From assembly GCA_026985075.1 (NCBI GenBank), contig JALSQX010000067.1:248001-312000 (forward strand): DNA of 64,000 bases. The letters run 5' to 3'. The notes beneath the pieces are model-generated. The model worked only from the letters and a program-made list of their open reading frames with translations, was not told where the DNA came from and did not search any database. The stretch comes from Blastocatellia bacterium (GTDB lineage: Bacteria > Acidobacteriota > Blastocatellia > HR10 > J050). Shown here in pieces: positions 43,681 through 53,225 of the stretch (the first letter of the stretch is position 1; each line of letters begins with the position of its first letter). Made by a program: the position numbers and the translations under genes.

Positions 43681-43840
43681 GATAAATGTTCCCAACCTGA
43701 CCTTTTTATTTTACCCCAACTTCGCCAGTCGAGGAAACGACCGACGAGACTGCTGGCGCGCCACTGGAAAGGTGGTTGCTCCCCAAGGAGGCGTTCATCG
43801 TTGAGAGGCTCCTACCGAACATGGCCCGGGTGATACGACC

Positions 43841-43869
43841 TTGACAGAAGAAGGCGCACAGTCTTAACT
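43841..43869 (+). promoter_or_regulatory. Promoter of the TPR-like membrane protein
   Basis: Perfect -35 TTGACA (43841-43846), 17 bases, TTAACT (43864-43869), leader of about 28 bases ending in GGAGGAGGAA. Confidence 0.65.
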
Positions 43870-43903
43870 TTCCACTTGAGATTCACGTGGAGGAGGAACG
43901 ACG

Positions 43904-44698
43904 TTGCCGAAGAAAAAGAAGTTCCGGGCCAAGGAGCTCAAGCGAGACCCATTTTACGAATGGTACGAAAGGCGTGCCGAATGGGCCCGTCGCCATCGCG
44001 CCGAGATTCGACGGACCGTATTCACCACGGTGACCATGCTCGTTTTGCTCGCCGTCGGGGTGGGTGGATACTCGGTGTGGAAGATGTCGGCCGAAAAGCG
44101 ATTAGCGCGGGCGTTTGATCTCTTCAACGCTCCGGTCGGGGAGACGTCGGCGACCAACAGCCAACTTCAACCGCACTTCAAGACCGAGGAACAGAAATAC
44201 CGGGCAGCGCTCCAGGCTTACAAGCGGGTGAGTGACGCCTGGTATTACAGTTTCTCCGAGTATGGAGAGCAAGCGCGGTATTACGTCGCCCTCTGCCAGT
44301 TACATTTGAACGCTCCAGAAGGCGAGAAGCTACTTGAGGAACTCGCCAAGGGCGACACAGTCACGGCTCGATTGGCACAGGTGGCACTGGCCGAACACTT
44401 CATCGCCAGCGGTGAGCCGGCCCGCGCCCGAGAACTCTATCGCGCGCTGGTCAAAGACCCGGGACCGCTGCCCGCCGCGCAGGTGAAACTCGCGCTGGCC
44501 CGCGCACTCGCCCTCGAGGGCAAGAAAGAGGAGGCCGTCGCTCTCTACGTGGAGGTGGCCAAGGCAGAGGCTCAGAAGCCGGATGGCCAAGAGGCCATTC
44601 TTCGCCTGGCCGAGCTCGATCCGGCGGCCCTCGACGAGATTCCGCAATCGTCCTCTACGCCTCCTCCGGACGCCCTGGCTCGGTATCGGAAGAAGTAA
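43904..44698 (+). CDS. Membrane-anchored tetratricopeptide-like protein (YfgM-like)
   Basis: A 264-residue protein starting with TTG after a strong GGAGGAGGAA. The first ~40 residues are very basic (PKKKKFRAKELKRD), followed by one transmembrane segment (TVFTTVTMLVLLAVGVGGYSVW), so the C-terminal part lies outside the cytoplasm. That part is a series of helical hairpins (YRAALQAYKRVSDAWY, ARYYVALCQLHL, LAQVALAEHFIASGEPARARELYRALV, KLALARALALEGKKEEAVALY) typical of TPR repeats. The layout matches YfgM-type proteins that assist secretion at the SecYEG channel, but similarity is to the architecture only. Confidence 0.8.
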   Translation: MPKKKKFRAKELKRDPFYEWYERRAEWARRHRAEIRRTVFTTVTMLVLLAVGVGGYSVWKMSAEKRLARAFDLFNAPVGETSATNSQLQPHFKTEEQKYRAALQAYKRVSDAWYYSFSEYGEQARYYVALCQLHLNAPEGEKLLEELAKGDTVTARLAQVALAEHFIASGEPARARELYRALVKDPGPLPAAQVKLALARALALEGKKEEAVALYVEVAKAEAQKPDGQEAILRLAELDPAALDEIPQSSSTPPPDALARYRKK

Positions 44699-44717
44699 CC
44701 CCGACCTCACTGGAAGA

Positions 44718-45878
44718 TCACGGAGACCTGTCCACCGGCTCCGGCTCCTCCGTCTTGGGAGGCGAAATGCGCGTATAGTACTCCGAAGCCAGATATGGTT
44801 CCATCGCCACTTCCAGAAGCACCTTGGCCAATGCCATCACCGGCAGGGCGAGAATGATGCCTAGAATGCCGAACAGATTCCCACCGATGATGACGCCTAT
44901 GATGACCAGCATAGGATGCAGTTTCAACCGCTCTCCCATGATGCGCGGCGTGAGATATAACCCCTCTGCCGATTGAACGACGAGATAGACGAGCACGACC
45001 TTGATCACCGGCCAGAAGCCCGGATGGGTGAGCAGCACCAGCAACACCGTGAATACGAATGCCGTGAGCGTGCCGATGTAGGGAATCAGATAGCCGAAGC
45101 CGGCCAATACTCCCAAACTGAGTGCCAGGGGGGCGCCGGCGATGAAAAACCCCGCAGCATACAGGCCACTCAGGATCATAGCCACAGTGAGCTGACCCCG
45201 CACGAAATTGCTCACCACCCGACTGGCTCGATCAAAGAGGCGCGAAGCTCGGGATCGGAAGCGGGGGGGTATCAACCGCTCGATCCCTTCACGGAGATGC
45301 TCGAAATCGCGAAGAATGTAAAACGTGAACACGGGGATGAGGATGACATTGAGCACGTTGGCCGTCACGCCGATGACCTGACTGGCCGCCTGACCCATCG
45401 CGCGGGCGATGAGGGACTCCCCTCCCGGCCCCGGTTGCAGAACGGCGAGAATGCGTTCCATGGCCGTCTCATATGCGGTCGGATACCGCTGGCGAAGGTG
45501 TTCCAGATAGGGCTTCAACCACTCGATGGCCGAGAGCATGGCTCGAGGGAGCTTCTGCGCCGATTCGATTAACTGCGCGACCAACGGCGGGAAGATGAAG
45601 AACAAGCCGACGCCAAGAACGATACCACCGACGGCCAACGCCAGTAATACGGCCCACTGCCGGTTGAGGGGCGTCGTGCGGGTGAACCACTCGACCAGCG
45701 GCTCCAGGAGGTACGCCAAAGCCAGCGCCAACAACAGCGGGACCAGGACCGGCTCGATCACCCGTCCGATCTCCATGAGGATACCGGCGCTGAGACGGTA
45801 GAGCACGAGAATGGCAATGGCCGCCACCATCCAGGGCAACCAGCGAGGCCAGCGAATGGAGGGTACCTCATCAGACAT
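44718..45878 (-). CDS. AI-2E family transporter (PerM-like)
   Basis: A 386-residue polytopic membrane protein with about eight hydrophobic spans. Family hallmarks are the N-terminal pair of spans (WLPWMVAAIAILVLYRL, VLVPLLLALALAYLLEPLVEWF), ALAVGGIVLGVGLFFIFPPLVAQL, and the conserved PYIGTLTAF and IMGERLKLHPMLVIIGVIIGGNLFGILGIILALPVMAL C-terminal region. Such proteins export small molecules or act in antiport; substrate is not predictable. Overlaps the end of pgsA by eight bases and is the last gene of that leftward operon. Confidence 0.93.
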   Translation of the reverse strand: MSDEVPSIRWPRWLPWMVAAIAILVLYRLSAGILMEIGRVIEPVLVPLLLALALAYLLEPLVEWFTRTTPLNRQWAVLLALAVGGIVLGVGLFFIFPPLVAQLIESAQKLPRAMLSAIEWLKPYLEHLRQRYPTAYETAMERILAVLQPGPGGESLIARAMGQAASQVIGVTANVLNVILIPVFTFYILRDFEHLREGIERLIPPRFRSRASRLFDRASRVVSNFVRGQLTVAMILSGLYAAGFFIAGAPLALSLGVLAGFGYLIPYIGTLTAFVFTVLLVLLTHPGFWPVIKVVLVYLVVQSAEGLYLTPRIMGERLKLHPMLVIIGVIIGGNLFGILGIILALPVMALAKVLLEVAMEPYLASEYYTRISPPKTEEPEPVDRSP

Positions 45879-46437
45879 GGATATTGTGCTCGTTCAATAA
45901 TCGCGTGGCATGGAAAATATAGTGTATGCCCGACAGAATGGCGATAGCAAAAGTGAGGTAGTACAACGAGGGGAGATACTGCGTATACCGGTGGAAGATG
46001 CGCGTGGCCAGGAAGATGGTGATCACTCCCAACTGAACGAGCGTGTTGATCTTCCCCAACAGGGAGGGACGAAATTGGCGAAATCCCGTGGTGATGAAAA
46101 TGAGAACGGCGCCAACGACGATGAAGACATCTCGACTGATGACGACGGTGGTCAGCCAGAACGGAATGGGTTGAAAATCAGGTCGCGGCAGGCTGAGGAC
46201 GACAAAGGCCGTCACCAGGAGAAGTTTATCGGCCATAGGATCGAGGATCGTTCCCAGGGCCGTGCGCTGATCGAGCCACCGGGCGAGGAGACCATCGAGC
46301 AGGTCGGTGAGGCCAGCAATCACCCACACGATGAGCGCCGTGGGGAGCTGCTGATAAAAGACGAATGAGACGAACACGGGAATCAGAGCCATGCGAACGA
46401 GGGTGACAATATTCGCCAGGGTCAGTAATCGAGTCAT
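45871..46437 (-). CDS. pgsA: CDP-diacylglycerol-glycerol-3-phosphate 3-phosphatidyltransferase
   Basis: A CDP-alcohol phosphatidyltransferase making phosphatidylglycerophosphate, committed step to phosphatidylglycerol and cardiolipin. The catalytic motif D-G-x2-A-R-x8-G-x3-D-x3-D is complete in DLLDGLLARWLDQRTALGTILDPMADK. Several hydrophobic spans surround it. With ATG 46437 (MTRLLTLANIV) it has 188 residues, the family's usual size. Upstream in-frame starts (ATG 46539, 34 more residues) overlap the metallophosphoesterase gene and give a charged, unconserved-looking leader; neither start has a clear ribosome-binding site. Confidence 0.92.
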   Translation of the reverse strand: MTRLLTLANIVTLVRMALIPVFVSFVFYQQLPTALIVWVIAGLTDLLDGLLARWLDQRTALGTILDPMADKLLLVTAFVVLSLPRPDFQPIPFWLTTVVISRDVFIVVGAVLIFITTGFRQFRPSLLGKINTLVQLGVITIFLATRIFHRYTQYLPSLYYLTFAIAILSGIHYIFHATRLLNEHNIHV

Positions 46438-46484
46438 CGGTTTTGACAGCCGACGGCCCGGCCACCAGCGGCCCGAGCGCCGAC

Positions 46485-47369
46485 TCAGCGAAGGGACGTC
46501 CGTCGTCTCCCCATCTCCCGTTTTTTCAAGAACCGCCATCGTCGATCCCGGGGCGAGCCACACTTGAGTTCGATGATGGTGATCTCCGGTGGGCACTGAA
46601 ATCGGACCGGGAGCACGACCGTGCCCAGCCCTCGATTGATGTACAATTGCGTCGGTCCAAACCGCCGCCATCCCTGCCAGAGGCTGCGTCGGCGGCGAGA
46701 CGAGCGCGGCGAGAGACGAATCTGACCACCATGGGTGTGCCCCGAGAGCATCAGATCAATGCCCGAGCGCACCGCCCGACCAATGAGCGTGGGATTGTGC
46801 GAGAGCAGGATGGTCGTCATCCCCTCAGGAACCCCGCGGCGCGCCGCCGCCAGATCATGCGCCAGCACGGTGGAATCATCCACACCGAGGAGCGCCACCC
46901 CTTCGCCATCGCGTCGAAGCTGCGTGTGAGCGTTGCGCAACATCGCGATCCCCTGCCGGCGAAGCGCCCGCGCCACGCGATCGGCTCCCGACCAGAAATC
47001 GTGATTGCCTAATACGGCGAACACACCATCTCGCGCCTCGATCTCGGCCAGCATCTCGGCCAAGGGTTGAATGTGGGCGACCGAAGCGGTAACGTAATCG
47101 CCGGTGAGAACCACCAGATCGGGTCGAATCCGGTTGATAGCCCTCACCGCCGCCTCGATGTGGTCTTCGTCGGCGAACGACCCGTGGTGCACATCATAAT
47201 GGATATCGGAGAGTTGAGCTACGAGGTACCCATCGAAGGCTTTCGGCAAACCGGGCAGATAAACTGGCTGGTGGACGATCTCGATCTCGCGCGCCTGATT
47301 GGCGTCTCGCGCCAGCTCGATCCAAGTGGCGACCAATGCCCGGAGCTCCCGTTTTTGCTGTCCGATCAT
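46485..47369 (-). CDS. Metallophosphoesterase (calcineurin-like, YkuE/YaeI type)
   Basis: A 294-residue binuclear metal phosphoesterase. Motifs run in family order: QLSDIHYDVHHG, VLTGDYV, LGNHDFW, LLSHNPTLI, SGHTHGGQI, giving the Asp/His/Asn metal ligands. The late LYINRGLGTVVLPVRFQCPPEITIIEL tail is typical of bacterial UDP-2,3-diacylglucosamine-hydrolase-like or YaeI/YkuE proteins. There is no signal peptide; a hydrophobic N-terminus is missing. ATG 47369 follows a TATAAT box by about 40 bases. Operon with pgsA and the AI-2E transporter suggests a membrane-lipid role; this is inference. Confidence 0.85.
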   Translation of the reverse strand: MIGQQKRELRALVATWIELARDANQAREIEIVHQPVYLPGLPKAFDGYLVAQLSDIHYDVHHGSFADEDHIEAAVRAINRIRPDLVVLTGDYVTASVAHIQPLAEMLAEIEARDGVFAVLGNHDFWSGADRVARALRRQGIAMLRNAHTQLRRDGEGVALLGVDDSTVLAHDLAAARRGVPEGMTTILLSHNPTLIGRAVRSGIDLMLSGHTHGGQIRLSPRSSRRRRSLWQGWRRFGPTQLYINRGLGTVVLPVRFQCPPEITIIELKCGSPRDRRWRFLKKREMGRRRTSLR

Positions 47370-47759
47370 CCCGCTCGTCACCCTCAGCCAGAATTCGACA
47401 GACGGCTGATTATAGACACGTGGATGGAAAAGAGCAATACAAGGATTATCTGGCGCGCTCACCGGAGGCGAGTCACTCCGAAGCGGGGCTACCATTAGCG
47501 CGCCTCAGGAAACGAGCCGCCCATCACCATGCGCCCGGCGTCTTCCTGCCCACGGCCACCCCATCGCCTTCGCGACGAGGCCAATATTATTTCTCAACCC
47601 CGGGCGCGATGCCCGGACACCATCTCCTGCCGGGTCGACCGAGCGCTTTTCGAGTGAGCGGCTCGTTCACCAAGGAGGTTTCATCGAAGAGTCATCCGAT
47701 CGCTTGTGACCGGTCGCCGAGCACCAAGAGCGAGATGATCTCCGAAGATCGAGCGCCAA
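47370..47759. other. 390-base spacer without a gene
   Basis: A minus-strand promoter for the metallophosphoesterase is present: TTGCTC (47437-47432), 17 bases, TATAAT (47414-47409). Nothing else is recognised in 47438-47759; small inverted repeats there are not convincing terminators. Confidence 0.45.
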
Positions 47760-48917
47760 TCACTTGGAACGCAGGGCACCATATCGCCGCAGGATCTCCA
47801 AGGTGCGCTCGAGCGGTAGAGCCTCTACGACGTGACCATCGCGGCCTCGCATGGTCGTCGCCCGGAATAGCGAATTATAAATTGCCTCCTCGGTGGCTTC
47901 GACGACCGCCTCAAACAAGGGCGACATCGCCCGATTGTCCAGCGTTTTCATCGAGCGCTCGCGCTGGCTGGGACGGATGCGATTCTCCTTGGCCGTGCTG
48001 AAGGCGATCACGTAATCGCCGCTGCCATTGGTTGACGGTGATCCGGTGCGCGCCAATCCCAGCATCGCCCGTTTGGCCAGTCGATAGAGATTGCGATGAT
48101 CGAGCGGGGCATCGGTCGCCACCACGATGATGATCGATCCATCGGCGGTGTGCTCCTCGACCGCTTCTTTGAGATAATAACGGCCCAGCTCCCGACCGAC
48201 CGGCGCGCCGTTAATGGTGAGCACACCGCCGAAGTTCGTCTGGACGAGGACGCCCACGGTGTATCCCCCCAACGACGCGGGCAGTCGACGCGAAGACGTA
48301 CCGATACCTCCCTTGAAACCGAAGGCGCGCGTCCCCGTCCCCGCGCCCACCGCGCCTTCCTCTACCGGGCCCCCGCTGGCCTTTCGCAGCGCGGCGAAGA
48401 CATCCTCGCGGCTCACGTGCCGCCCGCGAATATCATTGAGATAGCCATCATTGGTCTCCGCCACCACCGGATTGATCGACTGCACGTCTTCATTGCCCGG
48501 CAGACTGAGCATATATTCGATGAGCGCATCGGCCACCTTCGGGACGTTGAGCGTGTTGGTCAACAGGATGGGCGTCTCCAACTCGCCGAGCTCATTGACC
48601 TGTGTCGATCCCATCAGCTTGCCGAATCCATTGCCCACATAGATCGCCGCCGGCACTTTCTCCTGATAGAGATTGCCTCCATGCGGGAGGATGGCCGTCA
48701 CCCCGGTGCGGACATCCTCGCCCCGGATGAGCGTTTGATGGCCCACGCGCACGCCATCGACGTCAGTGATGGCGTTGAGGGGCCCGGGCGGCAAGATGCC
48801 CGGCGCGACGCCGACATCGCGAGCGCGCGGGCGATGATGTTCCCCCGACTGGGCCATAGACAAAGATGCGAGCACGAACGCCGAGAGCGAAACCGATATC
48901 CACGAAGACCAGGTCAT
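47760..48917 (-). CDS. P1 family peptidase (L-aminopeptidase/D-esterase, DmpA-like), exported
   Basis: A 385-residue self-processing N-terminal nucleophile-type peptidase. A signal peptide (ISVSLSAFVLASLSMAQ) is followed by ITDVDGVRVGHQTLIRGEDVRTGVTAILPHGGN, YVGNGFGKLMGSTQVNELGELETPILLTNTL and PVVAETNDGYLND. Autocleavage and catalysis use Ser in GAVGAGTGTRAFGFKGGIGTSSRRL. Members cleave N-terminal residues, beta-aminopeptides or D-amino acid esters. Its ATG overlaps the dinG stop (ATGA), so the two share a message. Confidence 0.92.
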   Translation of the reverse strand: MTWSSWISVSLSAFVLASLSMAQSGEHHRPRARDVGVAPGILPPGPLNAITDVDGVRVGHQTLIRGEDVRTGVTAILPHGGNLYQEKVPAAIYVGNGFGKLMGSTQVNELGELETPILLTNTLNVPKVADALIEYMLSLPGNEDVQSINPVVAETNDGYLNDIRGRHVSREDVFAALRKASGGPVEEGAVGAGTGTRAFGFKGGIGTSSRRLPASLGGYTVGVLVQTNFGGVLTINGAPVGRELGRYYLKEAVEEHTADGSIIIVVATDAPLDHRNLYRLAKRAMLGLARTGSPSTNGSGDYVIAFSTAKENRIRPSQRERSMKTLDNRAMSPLFEAVVEATEEAIYNSLFRATTMRGRDGHVVEALPLERTLEILRRYGALRSK

Positions 48918-50956
48918 CGCGCCGTCGTCCCCCTTTCAAAAACTCGACCAATCTCCGTGATGTTATCAGTGATCGGACAAGGCGGCAAACTGCGTAAGAA
49001 CACCTGCCCATAGGCCTTGGTGCGCAATCGGGGATCGAGAACCGAGAGCACGCCGACATCATCTTTGCTGCGAATGAGCCGCCCCAATCCCTGCTTGAGC
49101 ATGAGCACGGCTTGAGGAACCGAATATTCGTAGAAGGCATCTCCTCCCTGTTCTTCGATGTACCGTTGACGCGCAGCGATGACCGGATCGGTGGGAACGG
49201 CGAACGGGAGTCGATCGATGATGACACAGCTCAAGGCTTCGCCCTGGACATCCACTCCCTGCCAGAAGCTGCTCGTGGCGAAGAGGACGGCGTGAGGCGT
49301 TCGCTTGAAGGTCTCCAGCAATCCGCTCTTAGAACCCTGCCCCTGGACGAAGCAAGGGAACGGGACTTGCCTGGAGACCCGCTCGTATGCCGCGTTCATC
49401 TGATGGATGGAGGTGAACAACACGAAGGCGCGCCCCGCCGTGATGTGCAAGATGTTCGCGATTTCTTCCACCGCACAATCCAGGAAAGCCGGGTGCCGTG
49501 GATCGGGCATGTGAGGCGGCAAATAGAGTATCGCCTGCCGTTGGAAATCGAAATGCGACGGGACGATCAGCTCGCGCGCTTCCCGGATGCCCAGGCGCGA
49601 TCGAATGAACCGGAACGACTGATCGCTGGCCAGCGTGGCCGATGTCAAGATCACCGTGGGCAAGCGATCGAACACATATTCGGCCAGAATATCAGAGACA
49701 TCGATCGGCGTGGCTCGTAAGAAAACGTGGCGATGCCGCCGTTCATACCAGTAGACGTAATCCGGGCGAGAACAGCTCATGATGAATTCCAGATCTCTGC
49801 GGATCTCGCCCGTCCGTTGGACCAGACGCTTGATCTCTTGAGACGGGTCTTTGATAGAGGCGAGTGTCGTCTCCAGCAACGTGAGCGTATTCAATAACTC
49901 CACCAGGTGCTTCCCTGCCGGCGTCAAGCTCGATCCCGCGGCCTCGCCCGAATGAAACAGCGTCGTGCGCTCTTCCGGCTCGGTCCGCTCGCGCCAGATG
50001 AAGCCGGGCTCGAGAACGCATCGCGTCTCTTCGTTAGAGGACGGCATCGTCCCACTCTTCCGCGGCGAGGCATTCTCGGCGACGATGAAATGCATCCAGA
50101 AGCGATCGGCGCGCTGCTTGAGCCGAGTACATACTTTAAAGATATCGCTGGCCTTGTCCGCGTCGGTGATCAGCGCGCGTTGAACATCGGCGATGAGATC
50201 CCTGATGCGATAGGTGCTCACCTGATGGCCGAAGTACTCCGAGGCAATATCCTCCAACAGATGCGCTTCGTCGAAAATGACGATGGCATAATCGGGAATG
50301 ACAGCGCCGTAGTCGTTTCCTCGGAGCACCACGTCGGCGAAGAAGAGGTGGTGATTGACGATGACGATGTCCGACTCCTCGGCCCGCTGGCGCATGCGGG
50401 TGATGAAGCACTCATCATACTCGGGGCATTCCCGCCCCAGGCAAATCTCCGACCGGGCATCAATATGCGACCAGAAGGGCAAATTCTCGGGCAGGTCGGT
50501 CAACTCGGCGCGATCCCCCGTCTCACTCTGGAGGGCCCAGGAGCGCACGGCTTCGAAGTAGTCGACGTCCTCCAACTTCTCCAGGACGGGGGACTGGGCA
50601 TGTTTCTTGAGGCGGTAGAGACAGACGTAATTTGCCCGCCCCTTCATATAGGTCACGCGCAACCTCCGCCCGAGCGCTTTTTCCAGGAAAGGAATGTCTT
50701 TGTAATAAAGCTGCTCTTGAAGGTTCTTGGTTCCCGTCGAGATGATCACCCGCTCGTGCGCGTCGAGAGCCGGAATCAGATAAGCCAGCGTCTTGCCCGT
50801 TCCCGTCCCCGCCTCCACACAGAGATGCCCGCCTTCGTGGATCGCTTCCCACACAGCTTCGGCCATCTTGATCTGCCCCGCCCGATACTCGTAGTGGGGA
50901 TGATGCTTGGCAAGGGGGCCGTCTGGTCCGAATATGTGATACATCCTGGGCATCAT
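48914..50956 (-). CDS. dinG: DinG/XPD-type ATP-dependent DNA helicase with iron-sulfur cluster
   Basis: A 680-residue superfamily 2 helicase. Motifs: YEYRAGQIKMAEAVWEAI (Q motif-like), VEAGTGTGKTLAYLIPAL (Walker A), VIFDEAHLLEDIA (DEAH), SATLAS, WQGVDVQGEALSCVIIDRLPF, and LKQGLGRLIRSKDDVGVLSVLDPR (motif VI). Four Cys that may bind a 4Fe-4S cluster lie between Walker A and DEAH: YVCLY, ICLGRECPEYDEC. ATG 50956 is chosen because a TATAAT box ends nine bases upstream; the longer in-frame start at 51088 would lie before the promoter. Repairs R-loops and other blocked DNA in relatives. Confidence 0.93.
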   Translation of the reverse strand: MMPRMYHIFGPDGPLAKHHPHYEYRAGQIKMAEAVWEAIHEGGHLCVEAGTGTGKTLAYLIPALDAHERVIISTGTKNLQEQLYYKDIPFLEKALGRRLRVTYMKGRANYVCLYRLKKHAQSPVLEKLEDVDYFEAVRSWALQSETGDRAELTDLPENLPFWSHIDARSEICLGRECPEYDECFITRMRQRAEESDIVIVNHHLFFADVVLRGNDYGAVIPDYAIVIFDEAHLLEDIASEYFGHQVSTYRIRDLIADVQRALITDADKASDIFKVCTRLKQRADRFWMHFIVAENASPRKSGTMPSSNEETRCVLEPGFIWRERTEPEERTTLFHSGEAAGSSLTPAGKHLVELLNTLTLLETTLASIKDPSQEIKRLVQRTGEIRRDLEFIMSCSRPDYVYWYERRHRHVFLRATPIDVSDILAEYVFDRLPTVILTSATLASDQSFRFIRSRLGIREARELIVPSHFDFQRQAILYLPPHMPDPRHPAFLDCAVEEIANILHITAGRAFVLFTSIHQMNAAYERVSRQVPFPCFVQGQGSKSGLLETFKRTPHAVLFATSSFWQGVDVQGEALSCVIIDRLPFAVPTDPVIAARQRYIEEQGGDAFYEYSVPQAVLMLKQGLGRLIRSKDDVGVLSVLDPRLRTKAYGQVFLRSLPPCPITDNITEIGRVFERGTTAR

Positions 50957-51491
50957 GTCGCTAGGATTATAGCCCACCTGGCGAGCGACTCTCCAGGTGA
51001 AACTCGCAACGCCATCCGATCGTTTACGAGTGGTGTTGTTCATCGCATCCTCGTTTCGAGCGCACAGCGAGCTCAACGTCTCCTTCACACGCCGTGGAAA
51101 TTCGTGGGCGATTCAGAAATGGCACGCGGATAATCACAGAAACGGCGGGATCAACACAGATCTCCAAGGGGAATTCGCGGAAATCCCGTCCCTCGCCGTA
51201 GAGATCCGTGGGCTATCCCCTCGCCTTTCGCTGCGTGCACCTATGGGCGATTACTCGGCGTTCATCCATGAACCATTATCGCATCGCCCGCGGCTCTTCA
51301 CGGCACTCTCCACGTTCATGGAGACAGGACTCAATGGCTGGTGGAACGCCCGGCCGGCCCCCCCTACGCGAGGCCACCAGAACAGCGACCGGGAGGCAAG
51401 GCGAGATTCCGGTTGACACACCCCATGGCTTGTGCCCGAACGCCGGGTTGACCGACGAACCGATGAGAGCAGGCGACCGTGCTCCCTTGGC
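50957..51491. other. 535-base spacer with dinG promoter and a degenerate repeat
   Basis: TGGAGA, 18 bases, TATAAT (50971-50966) on the minus strand is the dinG promoter, nine bases before ATG 50956. At about 51100-51165 a sequence read on the minus strand as GATCCCGCCGTTTCTGTGAT is related to the inverted repeat near 15.9 kb, and a short oppositely oriented piece (GATCCGTGGGCTATCC) follows near 51208. Nothing coding is evident, and 51260-51491 holds nothing recognised. Confidence 0.5.
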
Positions 51492-51824
51492 TCACATGTC
51501 TCGGTGGTAGGCTTGTCGACAGCGGTCCAGTACGGCTGGAGAGAAGGTCACTCGGTAGTTGTATTTGGCCACGTATTCGGGAACGCGCACCACAGTCGCC
51601 CCGATGAGCTCGAGCGCTCGGGGTGCCAGATCAGATGGGATTCCTTGGCGCTCCAGTGCCCGCATCAGTCGGGCGATGGGCATCTCCGACCAGATACGTC
51701 GTTTACGTGCCAGGTATTCCCCGATGGCCAGCTCGGTTCGTCGGCGCAGTTCCGATTCGTCGAGGCCGGCCGTCTCCAGCGCCTCGACGAACGCCAGATC
51801 CAGTTGCTCGGATTTGTCTCCCAT
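51492..51824 (-). CDS. Small soluble protein of unknown function
   Basis: A 110-residue, helical, charged protein that I do not recognise (MGDKSEQLDLAFVEALETAG, ELRRRTELAIGEYLARKRRIW, IARLMRALERQGIP). It is probably real: a consensus TATAAT on the minus strand (51838-51833) ends exactly eight bases before ATG 51824, the same leaderless geometry as several certain genes here, and no other frame competes. It is divergent from the HD-phosphohydrolase gene. A helix-rich fold with one possible helix-turn-helix could be regulatory, but no motif decides. Confidence 0.65.
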   Translation of the reverse strand: MGDKSEQLDLAFVEALETAGLDESELRRRTELAIGEYLARKRRIWSEMPIARLMRALERQGIPSDLAPRALELIGATVVRVPEYVAKYNYRVTFSPAVLDRCRQAYHRDM

Positions 51825-51884
51825 GGGGCTTTATTATATCACGAATCGATGTGGTGAAGAGCGATCTGTGAGGACCATTTCTCA

Positions 51885-51914
51885 TTTCCCTGGCTCACAT
51901 CGAGTCGGTATAAT
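51885..51914 (+). promoter_or_regulatory. Promoter of the HD-domain gene, near-leaderless
   Basis: TTTCCC (51885-51890), 18 bases, consensus TATAAT (51909-51914), 12 bases to ATG 51927, with no ribosome-binding site. Confidence 0.5.
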
Positions 51915-51926
51915 TGAACGCGAGCT

Positions 51927-53225
51927 ATGGCCAAGCGAATTTATCGTGATCCGGTGCACAACATCATCTCGCTGGATCAGGACAGCGAACCGGATCGGCT
52001 TCTCATCGCGCTGATTGACGCGCCGGAATTCCAGCGGTTGCGGCGGATCAAACAACTGGGCCTGGCGCTCTACACCTATCAGGGCGCCGAACACAGCCGC
52101 TTCGTACACAGCCTGGGCGTCATGCACCTGATGAATCGGGCGCTCTCGTTGCTCGGCGAACATCATCCCATCGATGAAGATGTGAGACTGGTTGCTCGCT
52201 GTGCCGCCTTGCTTCACGATATCGGTCATGGCCCCTTCTCCCACGTGGTCGAGACGCTCCTCGGGTTTCATCACGAAGAGTGGACCGTGCGACTCCTCTC
52301 CGATCCGCAGACGCGGATTCATCAGTTACTCAGTCACGCCGATCCTGAACTCCCCGAGAAGGTCATTGCCATCATCGAGCACCGCTATCGACCACGATTC
52401 GTCGCCCAACTGGTGTCCAGTCAACTGGACGTCGATCGCTTCGACTACCTCTTGCGCGACAGCCTGATGACCGGGGCCAAGTATGGCTTTTTCGATCTGG
52501 AATGGGTACTCCATGCGCTGGAACTCGATCCGATGGAAGACCGCCTCTACGTGTCGGCCAAAGGTCTCTACGCTGTGGAGGAATATCTGCAAGCGCGGTA
52601 TTACATGTTCCGACAGGTCTACTTCCACCGCGCGCTCCGCACGGCCGAGGTCCTGCTCAAATCCATCTTCCGGCGCGCCATCGAGCTGAATGCGGAGGGT
52701 CAATTGCGATTCAATCTCCCCCATTCCCCGATGGGGAAGCTGCTTCAACAGAGGGCGCTCACCACCGAGGAGTACGTGGAATTGGATGATCATGACCTGA
52801 TGTTCTTCATCAAACAGTGGGCTCATGAACGAGATCCCATTCTTCGCGATCTGGCTCATCGATTCCTCGAACGGCGCATTCTCAAGTCCATTGACCTGAC
52901 CATCACCGGCGCGCTCAAGGACGAATTCATCGATCGCGCTCGCCGTATCGTCGCCCGGGCCGGCTTCGATCCCGATTACTACTTGAGTGAAGATCGGGCT
53001 TCAGACACTCCCTACCGGCCATATACGCCGGAGCAGGCTCATCCCGAGTCTTGCATTTATATCGCCCAGAACGGAGGTCAACTCCAGGAGATCACCCACG
53101 TCTCGGCGGTAGTGGCCAGCATGCGTCCATTTCACTTGAACCGATTGTGCTTCCCCGAAGAGGTCTTCGAGGAGATCACCACGCTGGCCGAAGAGGCGCC
53201 ATTTGTGGAGGGCTCGCTGTCATGA
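51927..53225 (+). CDS. HD-domain phosphohydrolase (dGTPase-like)
   Basis: A 432-residue member of the COG1078 HD superfamily, dNTP triphosphohydrolase-like. The N-terminal [17 protein letters not shown] and [40 protein letters not shown] carry the first His; [19 protein letters not shown] is the HD metal site; [15 protein letters not shown] holds the later Asp. No regulatory SAM domain or nucleotide effector site is evident. Its stop overlaps the RpiB-like start (ATGA). Substrate unassigned; dGTP or another nucleotide is likely by family. Confidence 0.9.
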   Translation: MAKRIYRDPVHNIISLDQDSEPDRLLIALIDAPEFQRLRRIKQLGLALYTYQGAEHSRFVHSLGVMHLMNRALSLLGEHHPIDEDVRLVARCAALLHDIGHGPFSHVVETLLGFHHEEWTVRLLSDPQTRIHQLLSHADPELPEKVIAIIEHRYRPRFVAQLVSSQLDVDRFDYLLRDSLMTGAKYGFFDLEWVLHALELDPMEDRLYVSAKGLYAVEEYLQARYYMFRQVYFHRALRTAEVLLKSIFRRAIELNAEGQLRFNLPHSPMGKLLQQRALTTEEYVELDDHDLMFFIKQWAHERDPILRDLAHRFLERRILKSIDLTITGALKDEFIDRARRIVARAGFDPDYYLSEDRASDTPYRPYTPEQAHPESCIYIAQNGGQLQEITHVSAVVASMRPFHLNRLCFPEEVFEEITTLAEEAPFVEGSLS

